From Clostridiales bacterium UBA2432 (GTDB lineage: Bacteria > Bacillota > Clostridia > Lachnospirales > Vallitaleaceae), in NCBI GenBank assembly GCA_002342805.1, contig DDQW01000003.1, positions 1-36,102 of the forward strand: a stretch of DNA of 36,102 nt, in the 5' to 3' direction. The notes under the pieces were generated by a model. It made no database searches and was not told the origin of the DNA. It saw only the letters and a program-made list of their open reading frames with translations. Position numbers and translations under genes: made by a program. The first letter of the stretch is position 1; the number at the start of each line of letters is the position of its first letter. Positions 6,438 through 14,773 of the stretch are shown here, one piece after another.

Positions 6438-9106
6438 CGTTTAACTCCCATCGTATTAATTTGTTTACCTATTTCACTAAATATTGTCGGTATCACACCT
6501 AATCCCATGGCGATAAGTAACTGGTCAATTGAGAGTGCAACCGTCGAGAATATGGTTGAAATTCCCGGTAAATATATAACTCCCAGCAACATAACCACAG
6601 CACCAATAACCGATAAATTCAAATATCTATTTGAAAAAACACGTAGTTTCCATAGTGGCTTAGTTTCATTACGTGCTGAATAGGCTCTTAACATTTCCCC
6701 AATGATTAATGTCACAAAACAAAATGTTCGCGCCAAAGACTCTGATTCCGAACCGGGCGTCATCCAATTCAAACCTATTCTAAATGAAATAAGTGTTGCC
6801 GTCATTAAGCCTATACTTTGAATAGCAATCGATACCTGCATTGTACGATTGACAATAGGTTCGTCTTTATCTCTAGGCTTCTGGTCCATAATACCTTCTC
6901 CACCCTCTTCAAGGCCTAATGCAAAGGCAGGAAAGGAATCTGTGACTAAGTTAACCCATAAGAGTTGGATAGGTAATAACGGCACCGGCCACTTAAGCAA
7001 AATTGCTATAAAGATAATTAAAATCTCTCCAATGTTACATGATAATAAGAATCCGACAAACTTTCGGATATTGCTATAAATAATCCGACCTTCTTCAACA
7101 GAATCAACGATACTTGCAAAATTATCATCCGTCAGTATCATATCTGCCGCTTCTTTTGAGACATCCGTTCCGGTAATCCCCATAGCCACACCAATGTCTG
7201 CTTGTTTGAGTGCAGGTGCATCGTTGACTCCATCTCCGGTCATTGCAACAACTTCACCTGTAGCACGCAAAGCCTTAACAATTCGCACTTTATGCTCCGG
7301 CGAAACCCTGGCAAAAATATTTGTATTTTTGACAGCTTCTTGTAACTCCTCATCGGAAAGTTTATTGATTTTCGCACCTTCCATTGCCTGAGAGTCATCC
7401 TCAATCACACCAATTTGACGTCCAATAGCACTGGCCGTAATAATATGATCGCCTGTAATCATGACAACACGAATACCGGCTTTTTTGCACAGCTTTATTG
7501 CATCCTTTACTTCTTCTCGTGGAGGGTCAATCATACCACTAAGTCCGGTAAAGATTAGTTCTTCTTCTTCGTTTTCTAATTTTGCTGTCTCAGCAATCGG
7601 TTTATAGGCAAATCCTAAAACACGTAAAGCTTCCTTGGCATATTGTCTATTTTTTTCTAAAAGTTCTTCTCTTTTACTTTCAGTCAATTCAACAACTTTG
7701 TTATTTTCAAGAATCTTCGTTGAACGATTAAGAATGACATCCGGAGCACCTTTGGTAAACATTAAAGTCTCGTCATCAAACTTATGCATTGTTGACATTA
7801 ATTTACGTTCTGAATCAAAAGGAAATTCTTGAATTCGAGGATGGGTTTGATTCATCTTTTGATAAGACACACCGCCCTTTTCACCTAAAACTAAAAGCGC
7901 ACCCTCTGTTGGATCACCAACAACATCTCCATCATCAAAGTCTGCATCATTACATAAGGTTGCAATTTCTAATAGGCGTTTAATTGAATCATTAGCAGTG
8001 TTACCATTGTCGTTTTTTATTTCACCTTCAAAATCATATCCGCTTCCGGTTACTTTTAACTCCTCATAACCATTATAGACCTTTTGTACGGTCATTTTAT
8101 TCTGGGTTAATGTTCCTGTTTTGTCTGTACAAATCGTCGACGTACTTCCTAATGTCTCTACAGCACTTAATTGTTTAACAATGGCATGTCGCTTTATCAT
8201 TCGTTGCATCCCCATCGCTAGAACAACCGTAACCACTGCAGGTAAACCCTCCGGAATAGCTGCAACGGCTAAACTGACAGCAATCATAAATATTTCAAAG
8301 AGGTCTTCACCCCTTAGCATGCCAAGAGCAAAGATAATCGCAGAAACACCAATACAAATAATTCCTAAATACTTTCCAAATTCTGCCAACTTGTTTTGTA
8401 AAGGCGTTTGTGTATCTTCTGTTTCATCAAGCATGGTGGCTATCTGACCGATTTCTGTGTCCATGCCTATTCCGGTCACAATGGCTTTGCCTCGTCCATA
8501 TGTAACAATGGTACTCATATACCCACTATTAATTCGATCTCCAAGCGCCGCTTCTTCATCAATAATTGCATTTGCATCTTTCATGACAGCAACAGATTCT
8601 CCGGTTAATGCAGATTCATCAATTTTTAGATTGATACTTTCAACCAAACGAACATCTGCCGGAACATAATCCCCGGCCTCTAATACGACTAAATCTCCGG
8701 GAACCAAATCCTTTGAAGAAATACTCATTATATGATGGTCTCGTATCACTTTTGCCTTTGGAGCCGCCATACTTTTAAGTGCTGCCAGCGCATTACTGGC
8801 TTTATTTTCCTGGTAAGTTCCTAAAACTGCATTTAAAACAACGATGCCTAAAATAACTACACCTTCAAATGCATCTCCCAAAGCAATGGAAATAAGTGCT
8901 GCAACTATAAGTATCAAAATCATAAAATCTTTAAACTGATCTAATATCATGGCAAACAATGTTTTTTTCGCCTTACTTTGCAATACATTTTCGCCATATT
9001 TTTCTTTTCGTTTTTGAATTTCTTCCTTTTTCAAACCTTTTGTAAGGTCTGTGCTAAAATCCGTCACTACATCTTGTATTGATTTATTATGCTTATACTC
9101 TTTCAC
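6434..9106 (-). CDS. P-type Ca2+-transporting ATPase (P2A, SERCA/PMCA-like)
   Basis: This is an ATP-driven cation pump, predicted to export Ca2+ from the cytoplasm. Family landmarks are all present: TGES in the actuator domain (168-171), PEGLP in the fourth membrane helix (285-289, calcium-binding in P2A pumps), the phosphorylated Asp in DKTGTLTQ (D328), KGAPD in the nucleotide domain, and TGDGVNDAPALKQADIGVAM in the hinge. About ten membrane helices and 890 residues are as expected. It starts at GTG (9106) behind GGGAGG. It is the first gene of the operon and runs into topB with a 4-base overlap. The substrate could also be another cation, because P2A and P2C pumps share these motifs, but PEGLP favours Ca2+. 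Confidence 0.93.
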   Translation of the reverse strand: MKEYKHNKSIQDVVTDFSTDLTKGLKKEEIQKRKEKYGENVLQSKAKKTLFAMILDQFKDFMILILIVAALISIALGDAFEGVVILGIVVLNAVLGTYQENKASNALAALKSMAAPKAKVIRDHHIMSISSKDLVPGDLVVLEAGDYVPADVRLVESINLKIDESALTGESVAVMKDANAIIDEEAALGDRINSGYMSTIVTYGRGKAIVTGIGMDTEIGQIATMLDETEDTQTPLQNKLAEFGKYLGIICIGVSAIIFALGMLRGEDLFEIFMIAVSLAVAAIPEGLPAVVTVVLAMGMQRMIKRHAIVKQLSAVETLGSTSTICTDKTGTLTQNKMTVQKVYNGYEELKVTGSGYDFEGEIKNDNGNTANDSIKRLLEIATLCNDADFDDGDVVGDPTEGALLVLGEKGGVSYQKMNQTHPRIQEFPFDSERKLMSTMHKFDDETLMFTKGAPDVILNRSTKILENNKVVELTESKREELLEKNRQYAKEALRVLGFAYKPIAETAKLENEEEELIFTGLSGMIDPPREEVKDAIKLCKKAGIRVVMITGDHIITASAIGRQIGVIEDDSQAMEGAKINKLSDEELQEAVKNTNIFARVSPEHKVRIVKALRATGEVVAMTGDGVNDAPALKQADIGVAMGITGTDVSKEAADMILTDDNFASIVDSVEEGRIIYSNIRKFVGFLLSCNIGEILIIFIAILLKWPVPLLPIQLLWVNLVTDSFPAFALGLEEGGEGIMDQKPRDKDEPIVNRTMQVSIAIQSIGLMTATLISFRIGLNWMTPGSESESLARTFCFVTLIIGEMLRAYSARNETKPLWKLRVFSNRYLNLSVIGAVVMLLGVIYLPGISTIFSTVALSIDQLLIAMGLGVIPTIFSEIGKQINTMGVKR

Positions 9107-9138
9107 ATTAAGCCTCCCTTATGTTATTTCTCTTCTGA

Positions 9139-9151
9139 TGATATTATATCA
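9139..9151 (-). promoter_or_regulatory. palindromic -10 region upstream of the Ca2+ ATPase operon
   Basis: A perfect 13-base palindrome TGATATAATATCA contains a TATAAT -10 box on the minus strand (9143-9148), 37 bases before the GTG start. No good -35 is seen, so either an activator is needed or the box is chance in AT-rich DNA. The palindrome could bind a repressor. Confidence 0.45.
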
Positions 9152-9158
9152 TATTTAC

Positions 9159-9187
9159 TTGAATTTACTACACCATTATGATAAAGT
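9159..9187 (+). promoter_or_regulatory. candidate promoter of azlC-azlD
   Basis: TTGAAT (9159-9164) and TAAAGT (9182-9187) are separated by 17 bases, 36 bases before the azlC ATG. The -10 is weak. Confidence 0.5.
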
Positions 9188-9223
9188 CATATCGAAAACT
9201 TAAAATGAGAAGGGTTAAGAATT

Positions 9224-9955
9224 ATGCAAAATAGATCATCAAGCACCTTTGTTTCACCGACATATATTAATGGTTTAAAGGCCGGCTTTCCTATTGCTTT
9301 AGGATACTTAGTGGTTTCCTTTACTTTTGGAATGACTGCCTGCTTAAGTGGATTTACTATTTTTGAAGCTGTATTTATGAGTATGTCCAATGTTACCTCA
9401 GCCGGCCAATTTGCAGGTATGAATCTGTTGATTGCAGGAACAAAATATACAGAACTCTTACTAACTGTTGGAATTATAAATATTCGGTATTTACTCATGT
9501 CAACCGCTTTGTCTCAAAAAATCCCTTTAGGTATGCCTTTATATCAACAGTTAATTATGGCCTTTGGTGTGACCGACGAAACCTTTACCGTGGCTTCTGT
9601 GGAAGTGGAAACAGTTACCTTTTCCTATTTCATGGGTTTGATAACGCTTCCTTATTTGGGATGGTCTGCCGGGACTTTTTTCGGCTCTTTAATGGATAAT
9701 TTTTTAAGCCCAAGCATGCAAAGCTCGGCAGCAATTGCACTTTATTGTATGTTTATCGCCCTTGTTGTCCCGCCAATGAAGCATCAGCGAAACATTCGAA
9801 AGGTTGTATTCGTTACCATGTTTATTCGACTTATGATGCTCATCCTACCTATTGTAAATCAAATATCTGCCGGCTATTCCATTATTATCGCTGCCTGCAT
9901 TGGAGCTTTGTATGGTGCATATACAGATAGCAAGCAAAAAATGGAGGTAATCTGA
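9224..9955 (+). CDS. azlC: AzlC family branched-chain amino acid exporter, large subunit
   Basis: AzlC is the large subunit of the AzlCD exporter, which in Bacillus subtilis gives 4-azaleucine resistance by moving branched-chain amino acids out of the cell. The N-terminus, GLKAGFPIALGYLVVSFTFG, is the family hallmark. It is followed by SAGQFAGMNLL, NIRYLLMSTALS and FGVTDETFTV, all typical AzlC segments. The 243 residues carry about 7 membrane helices. AGAAGGG lies 9 bases before the ATG. The stop overlaps the azlD start by one base, so the two subunits are translated together. No Lrp-like AzlB regulator lies beside it. Confidence 0.93.
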   Translation: MQNRSSSTFVSPTYINGLKAGFPIALGYLVVSFTFGMTACLSGFTIFEAVFMSMSNVTSAGQFAGMNLLIAGTKYTELLLTVGIINIRYLLMSTALSQKIPLGMPLYQQLIMAFGVTDETFTVASVEVETVTFSYFMGLITLPYLGWSAGTFFGSLMDNFLSPSMQSSAAIALYCMFIALVVPPMKHQRNIRKVVFVTMFIRLMMLILPIVNQISAGYSIIIAACIGALYGAYTDSKQKMEVI

Positions 9956-10260
9956 TGATTAAACCTATTTATGGAATTATATTTATGGCCATAATCACCT
10001 ACTTTATTCGTGTGAGTCCTTTTCTTTTATTTAGAAAAAAGATTGAATCTCCATTTATTCAATCTTTTCTATATTATATACCTTATGCAATTTTGACTTC
10101 GATGACCATACCGGATATTTTTTATTCGACGCATTTTTTACCTGCCGCAATTGTAGGAACCCTTGTGGCTCTCATCTTGGGTTGGTTTGAAAAAAGTTTA
10201 ATGACGGTATCCATGTCAGCAGTTCTATCCGCCTATCTCGTTATAAGCATTTTTAGTTAA
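9955..10260 (+). CDS. azlD: AzlD family branched-chain amino acid exporter, small subunit
   Basis: This 101-residue membrane protein has about four helices and the AzlD pattern: a YFIRVSPFLLF segment near the N-terminus, then FLYYIPYAILTSMTIPDIF. AzlD pairs with AzlC to form the exporter. Translation is coupled to azlC (TGATG overlap), and GGAGG lies at the right distance within the azlC end. The next gene follows 16 bases after its stop, so a three-gene unit with the LUD protein is likely. Confidence 0.92.
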   Translation: MIKPIYGIIFMAIITYFIRVSPFLLFRKKIESPFIQSFLYYIPYAILTSMTIPDIFYSTHFLPAAIVGTLVALILGWFEKSLMTVSMSAVLSAYLVISIFS

Positions 10261-10276
10261 TGAAAGGAGAAAACCT

Positions 10277-10912
10277 ATGAATCCAGTAAAACAAAAGTAC
10301 CAAAATCAAGCGAATACCATTATTAGCGCCCTAGAAAAACGCAACATGAAGGGATACTACTTTAATACATCAGAAGATGCCGTTTCCTTTATCCAAACAT
10401 TTATACAAGCAGAATCTTCGGTGAGTTGGGGAGGCTCAATGACACTACATGAATCCGGTATCATTGACGCATTAAATGCAATGGATTTGAAGCGACTTGA
10501 CCGAGACCAAGCAAGCACGCCGGCTGAGCGTCATGAAATCGCTCGTGACGCCCTACGCGCAAATGTTTTTTTGACGAGCACAAATGCCATTACGCTAGAT
10601 GGAAAACTTGTGAATATCGATGGTAACGGCAATCGTGTTGCCGCTCTCATCTTTGGTCCGGACCAAGTTCTTGTTGTTGCGGGTATGAACAAGGTTGCTG
10701 TTGATGAAAAAACTGCTGTTTTACGGGTGCAAAACATCGCTTCACCTGCAAATACAGTGCGCCTAAAGCAAAACACGCCTTGTGCTAAAACCGGAAAATG
10801 TCATCATTGTCTTGTTGATGACTGCATTTGTTCACACACGGTTATCACTAGACGTTCTAATCGTCCTGACCGTATACATGTCATTCTAATCGGAGAAGAA
10901 CTTGGCTATTAA
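10277..10912 (+). CDS. LUD-domain (LutC/YkgG-like) protein
   Basis: This is a stand-alone LUD domain protein of 211 residues. Visible family features are SVSWGGSMTLHESG (about 54-67), NVFLTSTNAITLDGKLVNID with GNGNRVAALIFGP, and a Cys-rich tail CAKTGKCHHC then DCICS. LutC, the best known member, works with LutA and LutB in oxidising L-lactate, but those partners are absent here, so a lactate role is not supported. The Cys tail could bind a metal or Fe-S cluster (inference). It lies 16 bases after azlD with a strong AAAGGAG site and so is probably cotranscribed with azlCD. Its stop lies 1 base from the stop of the convergent gene. Confidence 0.87.
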   Translation: MNPVKQKYQNQANTIISALEKRNMKGYYFNTSEDAVSFIQTFIQAESSVSWGGSMTLHESGIIDALNAMDLKRLDRDQASTPAERHEIARDALRANVFLTSTNAITLDGKLVNIDGNGNRVAALIFGPDQVLVVAGMNKVAVDEKTAVLRVQNIASPANTVRLKQNTPCAKTGKCHHCLVDDCICSHTVITRRSNRPDRIHVILIGEELGY

Positions 10913-10913
10913 A

Positions 10914-11591
10914 TTAGTCGTCTTCTTGATGCTTAACATCTAGTCCACCAAACATAACAAAAGCATTAACATTTAGTTCTGCTTTTGTTTCGGTGGTTTT
11001 TTTAAGGGTTTTATTTCCCCAGCCCCCAAATAAGGGTATGCCTGTTATGGTTACTTTCCAATCTTTAGGTACGATAATATCAATACCTCCAAAGGCAACA
11101 AAGACGTCAATATGGGCCGGCTGGTTTTCTTCAATTTGAGCCAAGCGAAGATCTAAATCAATGCCTCCAAATGCAGCAAATAAATCCGCACCTTTATAAT
11201 TTGTGGAGTCACAAGCAATCTCAGCTCCCGAAAAAGCAACCGCTTGCTTGATATAATCTTTACTATTCACTTTGCCTCTGCTTTTAGGAAAAATCAACCA
11301 AAGGCCTATAACAATAATAATTAAAGGAATAATAATTTCCCATGCATCAAATGGAAGAATGGCTAAATCCATTGTATCGAGCAAAAAAATGATTCCAACA
11401 ACCGTAATAATTAATCCGGAAAGGCGAAAACCATTCGCACCAATAATGTTTGATAATCCTACAGCAATAATAATAAGCGGCCAATACCGGCCAATCAATT
11501 CACCTGCATCAATTTCCGGACTCAATGCACTTATTAAAAACAAACCACCTAATAAAATAATAATAATTCCATAAAATCTTCTTTGAGACAT
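10914..11591 (-). CDS. LiaF-like membrane protein (DUF5668 plus C-terminal LiaF domain)
   Basis: The N-terminal half has four membrane helices (about 6-24, 34-50, 57-75 and 83-101), typical of the DUF5668/LiaI-LiaF transmembrane unit. The C-terminal half is a beta-rich domain with three copies of an AFGGIDL-type motif (AAFGGIDLDL, VAFGGIDIIV, VMFGGLDV), as seen in LiaF/VraT proteins. LiaF restrains the LiaSR two-component system that senses cell wall damage, but no kinase or regulator is adjacent, so the role here is open. A GGAGG site precedes the ATG. It is the last gene of a unit with amrS and the MEMO-AMMECR1 fusion, 26 bases after the latter. Confidence 0.85.
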   Translation of the reverse strand: MSQRRFYGIIIILLGGLFLISALSPEIDAGELIGRYWPLIIIAVGLSNIIGANGFRLSGLIITVVGIIFLLDTMDLAILPFDAWEIIIPLIIIVIGLWLIFPKSRGKVNSKDYIKQAVAFSGAEIACDSTNYKGADLFAAFGGIDLDLRLAQIEENQPAHIDVFVAFGGIDIIVPKDWKVTITGIPLFGGWGNKTLKKTTETKAELNVNAFVMFGGLDVKHQEDD

Positions 11592-11617
11592 TTTCTTCCT
11601 CCTCGTCCATATCGTTT

Positions 11618-12991
11618 TTATTCATGTCTTTCAACCTTAAATCTAAACAAAGCATAACTTCCTTCAGTTATTCCTGCTTTTTGTTTAGCAATGTTTATTT
11701 GTTCTTCAACAGTATCAACGCCTTCAAGTCTTGGTAATAATAGACCTCTCTTTATTCCCTGTTCAACAATGACTCCATACATATCAACATCCAATTGTTC
11801 CGCACTCTTAATCGGCTCAATCGGCATTAAGACATCGACTTTAACCTCTAAATCTTCCAACTCACTTTCAGCCACCGGATTAAATCGAGGATCTGATGAG
11901 CATGCACTAATTCCATTATAAATAATTTCTTCAATAATATTTTCATTGACTCCCTGGATGGTGCCAATACAGCCTCGGAGATTTCCATGTTTGTGAATAG
12001 ATACGAACACACCTGAACGTTTTGACATGGCTTCATCAACAAACTCTTGAGAAAATTCTTGTGCATTAAAGGTATATTTCTTATGGGTTTTCACATAGTG
12101 CTCAATACTTTTTCGTGCCAGTTGAACGTATTCATCTACATGACTTAAGCCATTCATAATTCCACCACCTTCCATATATGCTGTTAAATATCCAACACCA
12201 AAGGGTCCTTCATAGCTAAATATCTGTGATGCGTCTATGCCAGCTTCAAGTAGGCCAAATCCTATTAAATAGGGTCTTAATCCACATTGGGCGGCATTGT
12301 CAATAAAATCAGATGACAATTCCAATAAAGGATCTACGCGTTTTTCATGGATTGCATTTTGAACCATTGTGTCAAAACGTATTCCATCCGGATGATATGC
12401 ATAAGGCCCACTGTCCTTCAATGCATGAGATAAATCGCCACTGACTAGAACAAGTATCTCTTGACCGGTTTCTTTGGCATAGGATTCAATAACTCGATTG
12501 ATACATTGACCGATTTGATAGTTTTCAGATAAAGGAGTAAATCCCGGTGTTATATGTACAATGGTATAGGTATCGTATTCTTTGTCAATGTAGTGCATTG
12601 GCACGAGCACACCATGATCTAATCCCGTACTTATATTATATGTATCTGCTAATTCTTGGGTCATGACCACCGTATTTATCTTCTCATCTCGCAACTTTTC
12701 AACAATTTTTTTGGTCAAGGTGCGATTGACAACTTTTTGGGAGCCGATCTTTGGATGACCAAATTGTTGAAAACTTCCTTCAAAAGCCTCCCCATCTAAT
12801 ATACATGTCGCATCTGAAAAAGCATTCCCATGTGGTGTAATAAATATAATCGTATCCGGTTGAATGTGACCGACTTTTTTTGCTAAGGCTCTCATACCTT
12901 GAATCGTCTCCTGAGCCGGCTCTCTTTCTTTTCCGCCAATTTCTTCAATAATTATCGGCGGATGTGGCATAAACATAATCCTTTGTTTCAT
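11618..12991 (-). CDS. AmmeMemoRadiSam protein A-B fusion (MEMO + AMMECR1)
   Basis: Two domains are fused. Residues 1 to about 270 form a MEMO/LigB-type dioxygenase-like domain, with FMPHPPIIIEEIGG at the N-terminus, ITPHGNAFSD, STGLDHGVLVPMHY and DNAAQCGL supplying the His and Cys of the MEMO pocket. Residues about 285-457 are an AMMECR1 domain, with the signature NLRGCIGTI, then SSDPRFNPV and KRGLLLPRLEGVDT. The biochemical role is not settled to my knowledge; MEMO resembles metal-dependent dioxygenases but does not clearly act as one. A GTG at 13000 is also in frame, but GAGGTGAGG is better placed for the ATG at 12991. It directly follows the radical SAM gene, which fits a joint pathway. 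Confidence 0.92.
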   Translation of the reverse strand: MKQRIMFMPHPPIIIEEIGGKEREPAQETIQGMRALAKKVGHIQPDTIIFITPHGNAFSDATCILDGEAFEGSFQQFGHPKIGSQKVVNRTLTKKIVEKLRDEKINTVVMTQELADTYNISTGLDHGVLVPMHYIDKEYDTYTIVHITPGFTPLSENYQIGQCINRVIESYAKETGQEILVLVSGDLSHALKDSGPYAYHPDGIRFDTMVQNAIHEKRVDPLLELSSDFIDNAAQCGLRPYLIGFGLLEAGIDASQIFSYEGPFGVGYLTAYMEGGGIMNGLSHVDEYVQLARKSIEHYVKTHKKYTFNAQEFSQEFVDEAMSKRSGVFVSIHKHGNLRGCIGTIQGVNENIIEEIIYNGISACSSDPRFNPVAESELEDLEVKVDVLMPIEPIKSAEQLDVDMYGVIVEQGIKRGLLLPRLEGVDTVEEQINIAKQKAGITEGSYALFRFKVERHE

Positions 12992-12996
12992 ATTCC

Positions 12997-13851
12997 TCAC
13001 CTCACATTTCCTAAGTACACCTGTGTAAAATACTTCCTTGCTCTTTCTTTAATCTCTAACATCAGTTGAATATTCGTTGCCGGTTCATCATAATGATATC
13101 TTGGAAAATAACGGCTAATATGTATGTCTAAATCACCGATGCGTTCATATAGCTGTTTGAAAAAAACATCCAACTTTTCAAGTTCATCATTTAATCCGGG
13201 TACAATGAGGCTCGTTAACTCAACATGAATTTTGTGGTTAAGCGCACGTTCAATTGTTTCAAGAACTGGTTCTAAACGACCGCCACATATAGATTGATAC
13301 TTTGTATCATCATAGGTTTTTACGTCAATATTCATGGCATCAATAAAGGGCGCTAAGACTTCAAAGGGTTCTTTTTCAATAAATCCATTGGATACCATAA
13401 CATTTTTAAGTCCCTTTTCTTTGGATAATCGCGCAGTTGCAATCATCCATTCATAATAAACCGTCGGTTCATTATAGGTATAAGCAATACTTGGCAATTC
13501 ATGATCTAGGGCACTTTGAATAACATCCCTCGGCTCTGTATACTGATTGGTTATTTTAAACTCACGTGCAATATCTGCATTTTGACAAAACAAACATTTC
13601 ATATTACATCCATAACTTCCAACAGATAGTATATGACTTCCCGGCATAAAACGGTTCAACGGTTTTTTCTCAATGGGATCAATGGCAATCCCACTCAAAT
13701 GACCATAGTTGAGAGTATAAAGTTTTCCTTGAATGTTTTTACGCACCCGGCACAGACCAATTTGTCCATCAGAAATCATACAATGATGTGGGCATAGACG
13801 GCAATGAACTTTTTTGCTCGATAGTTTTTCATAATACATAGCTTCTTGCAT
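12997..13851 (-). CDS. amrS: AmmeMemoRadiSam system radical SAM enzyme
   Basis: The radical SAM cluster motif CNMKCLFC (Cx3Cx2C) is preceded by SYG and followed by QNADIA. Upstream, CRLCPHHCMISDGQIGLC adds four Cys, in the style of PflA-like activases of this subfamily. The downstream motifs TYNEPTVYYEW and LTSLIVPGLND are typical of the AmmeMemoRadiSam radical SAM family. At about 284 residues it is shorter than the roughly 330 common in the family. Its substrate is unknown. The AGGTG site favours ATG 13851 over GTG 13860. It leads the operon, has its own promoter just upstream, and its stop overlaps or abuts the start of the fused MEMO-AMMECR1 gene. Confidence 0.92.
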   Translation of the reverse strand: MQEAMYYEKLSSKKVHCRLCPHHCMISDGQIGLCRVRKNIQGKLYTLNYGHLSGIAIDPIEKKPLNRFMPGSHILSVGSYGCNMKCLFCQNADIAREFKITNQYTEPRDVIQSALDHELPSIAYTYNEPTVYYEWMIATARLSKEKGLKNVMVSNGFIEKEPFEVLAPFIDAMNIDVKTYDDTKYQSICGGRLEPVLETIERALNHKIHVELTSLIVPGLNDELEKLDVFFKQLYERIGDLDIHISRYFPRYHYDEPATNIQLMLEIKERARKYFTQVYLGNVR

Positions 13852-13896
13852 TTTTATCACCTATTTCACACTTTTCTAAATGTCTTTTGCTATTAT

Positions 13897-13925
13897 ATTA
13901 TAACACTCTGCCAATATGCTGTCAT
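13897..13925 (-). promoter_or_regulatory. promoter of the amrS operon
   Basis: ATGACA (13920-13925) and a perfect TATAAT (13897-13902) are separated by 17 bases on the minus strand, 46 bases before the amrS start. It stands back to back with the promoter of the Bax inhibitor-like gene. Confidence 0.8.
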
Positions 13926-13944
13926 ATTTTTAATACTATTTTAA

Positions 13945-13973
13945 TTGAACCCTAACCATTTTTATCGTACAAT
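13945..13973 (+). promoter_or_regulatory. promoter of the Bax inhibitor-1 family gene
   Basis: TTGAAC (13945-13950) and TACAAT (13968-13973) are separated by 17 bases, 31 bases before the ATG. Confidence 0.8.
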
Positions 13974-14003
13974 AAAGTACAACTACTTTAGGAGGTATGC
14001 TTT

Positions 14004-14690
14004 ATGAAAGAAAATACATTGACTCTTCAAGGACTTAATTCCTTTTTATCTAAAATTTTTATGTGGATGTTTTTTGGTTTGATGATTACGGCCTTAACAT
14101 CATTAGTTGTTACTTCTTCACCAATGCTTCTCCAACTAATTGTTTCAAATCGACTGGTCTTTTTCGGAATTATCATCGGTGAATTTGCTTTAGTTGTTGT
14201 TCTTTCAAAAAACGCATTAAAGTACACATATGCAAAAACCGTCAGCTTATTTTTATTTTATTCATTTCTTAACGGCTTGACTTTTTCTGTTATTTTACTT
14301 CAATACACCGGGCAAAGTATTGCAACAGCGTTTATGATTGCAAGTGTTGTTTTTGGTGTCATGGCACTTTACGGTTATGTCACAAAAACAGATCTAACAC
14401 CCTTTCGTTCTTTCTTGATTGTCGGTGTTGTCGGAATTATTGTTCTATCTATTGTTAATATGTTTTTAGGAAATGGCACATTATTCTATTTAATTAATTT
14501 AGCCGGTGTGGTTATCTTTGCCGGATTGACCGCATATGACCTACAAAAAATGAAATCCCTATATTCATACAGTGTTAAAAACAATGACGTCAGCCAAGGA
14601 AATCTGGCAGTAACCGGTGCATTAACGCTTTATCTGGATTTCATTAATTTATTCCTATTCATTTTACGATTAACCGGAAAACGACGCTAA
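14004..14690 (+). CDS. Bax inhibitor-1/YccA family membrane protein
   Basis: The 228-residue protein has about seven membrane helices in the BI-1 layout. Supporting segments are SKIFMWMFFGLMITALTS near the N-terminus, FLNGLTFSVILL, YGYVTKTDL, and the C-terminal FAGLTAYDLQKMK and GALTLYLDFINLFLFIL, which carry the acidic residues of the family pore. Bacterial members such as B. subtilis YetJ behave as pH-sensitive Ca2+ leak channels. That link is of interest because a Ca2+ pump lies 5 kb away, but the two genes are not in one operon. A clear AGGAGG precedes the ATG, and the gene has its own promoter. No strong terminator is seen before the next gene. Confidence 0.92.
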   Translation: MKENTLTLQGLNSFLSKIFMWMFFGLMITALTSLVVTSSPMLLQLIVSNRLVFFGIIIGEFALVVVLSKNALKYTYAKTVSLFLFYSFLNGLTFSVILLQYTGQSIATAFMIASVVFGVMALYGYVTKTDLTPFRSFLIVGVVGIIVLSIVNMFLGNGTLFYLINLAGVVIFAGLTAYDLQKMKSLYSYSVKNNDVSQGNLAVTGALTLYLDFINLFLFILRLTGKRR

Positions 14691-14722
14691 GTTCATTCCC
14701 CTTGATTATTTTCATTCTTCTA

Positions 14723-14750
14723 TTGTGTTTTTATCAAAAAATACTATAAT
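14723..14750 (+). promoter_or_regulatory. promoter of the M14 carboxypeptidase gene
   Basis: TTGTGT (14723-14728) and a perfect TATAAT (14745-14750) are separated by 16 bases, 23 bases before the ATG. Confidence 0.65.
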
Positions 14751-14773
14751 GATGTATAAAGGGGGATAACTTT

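Noticed and set aside
10277..10912. A lactate utilisation operon (lutABC)
   Set aside because: Only a stand-alone LUD-domain gene is present; no LutA or LutB partner is encoded next to it.
10905..10925. A terminator between the convergent LUD and LiaF-like genes
   Set aside because: The stop codons are 1 base apart and I find no stem with a T run on either strand around them.
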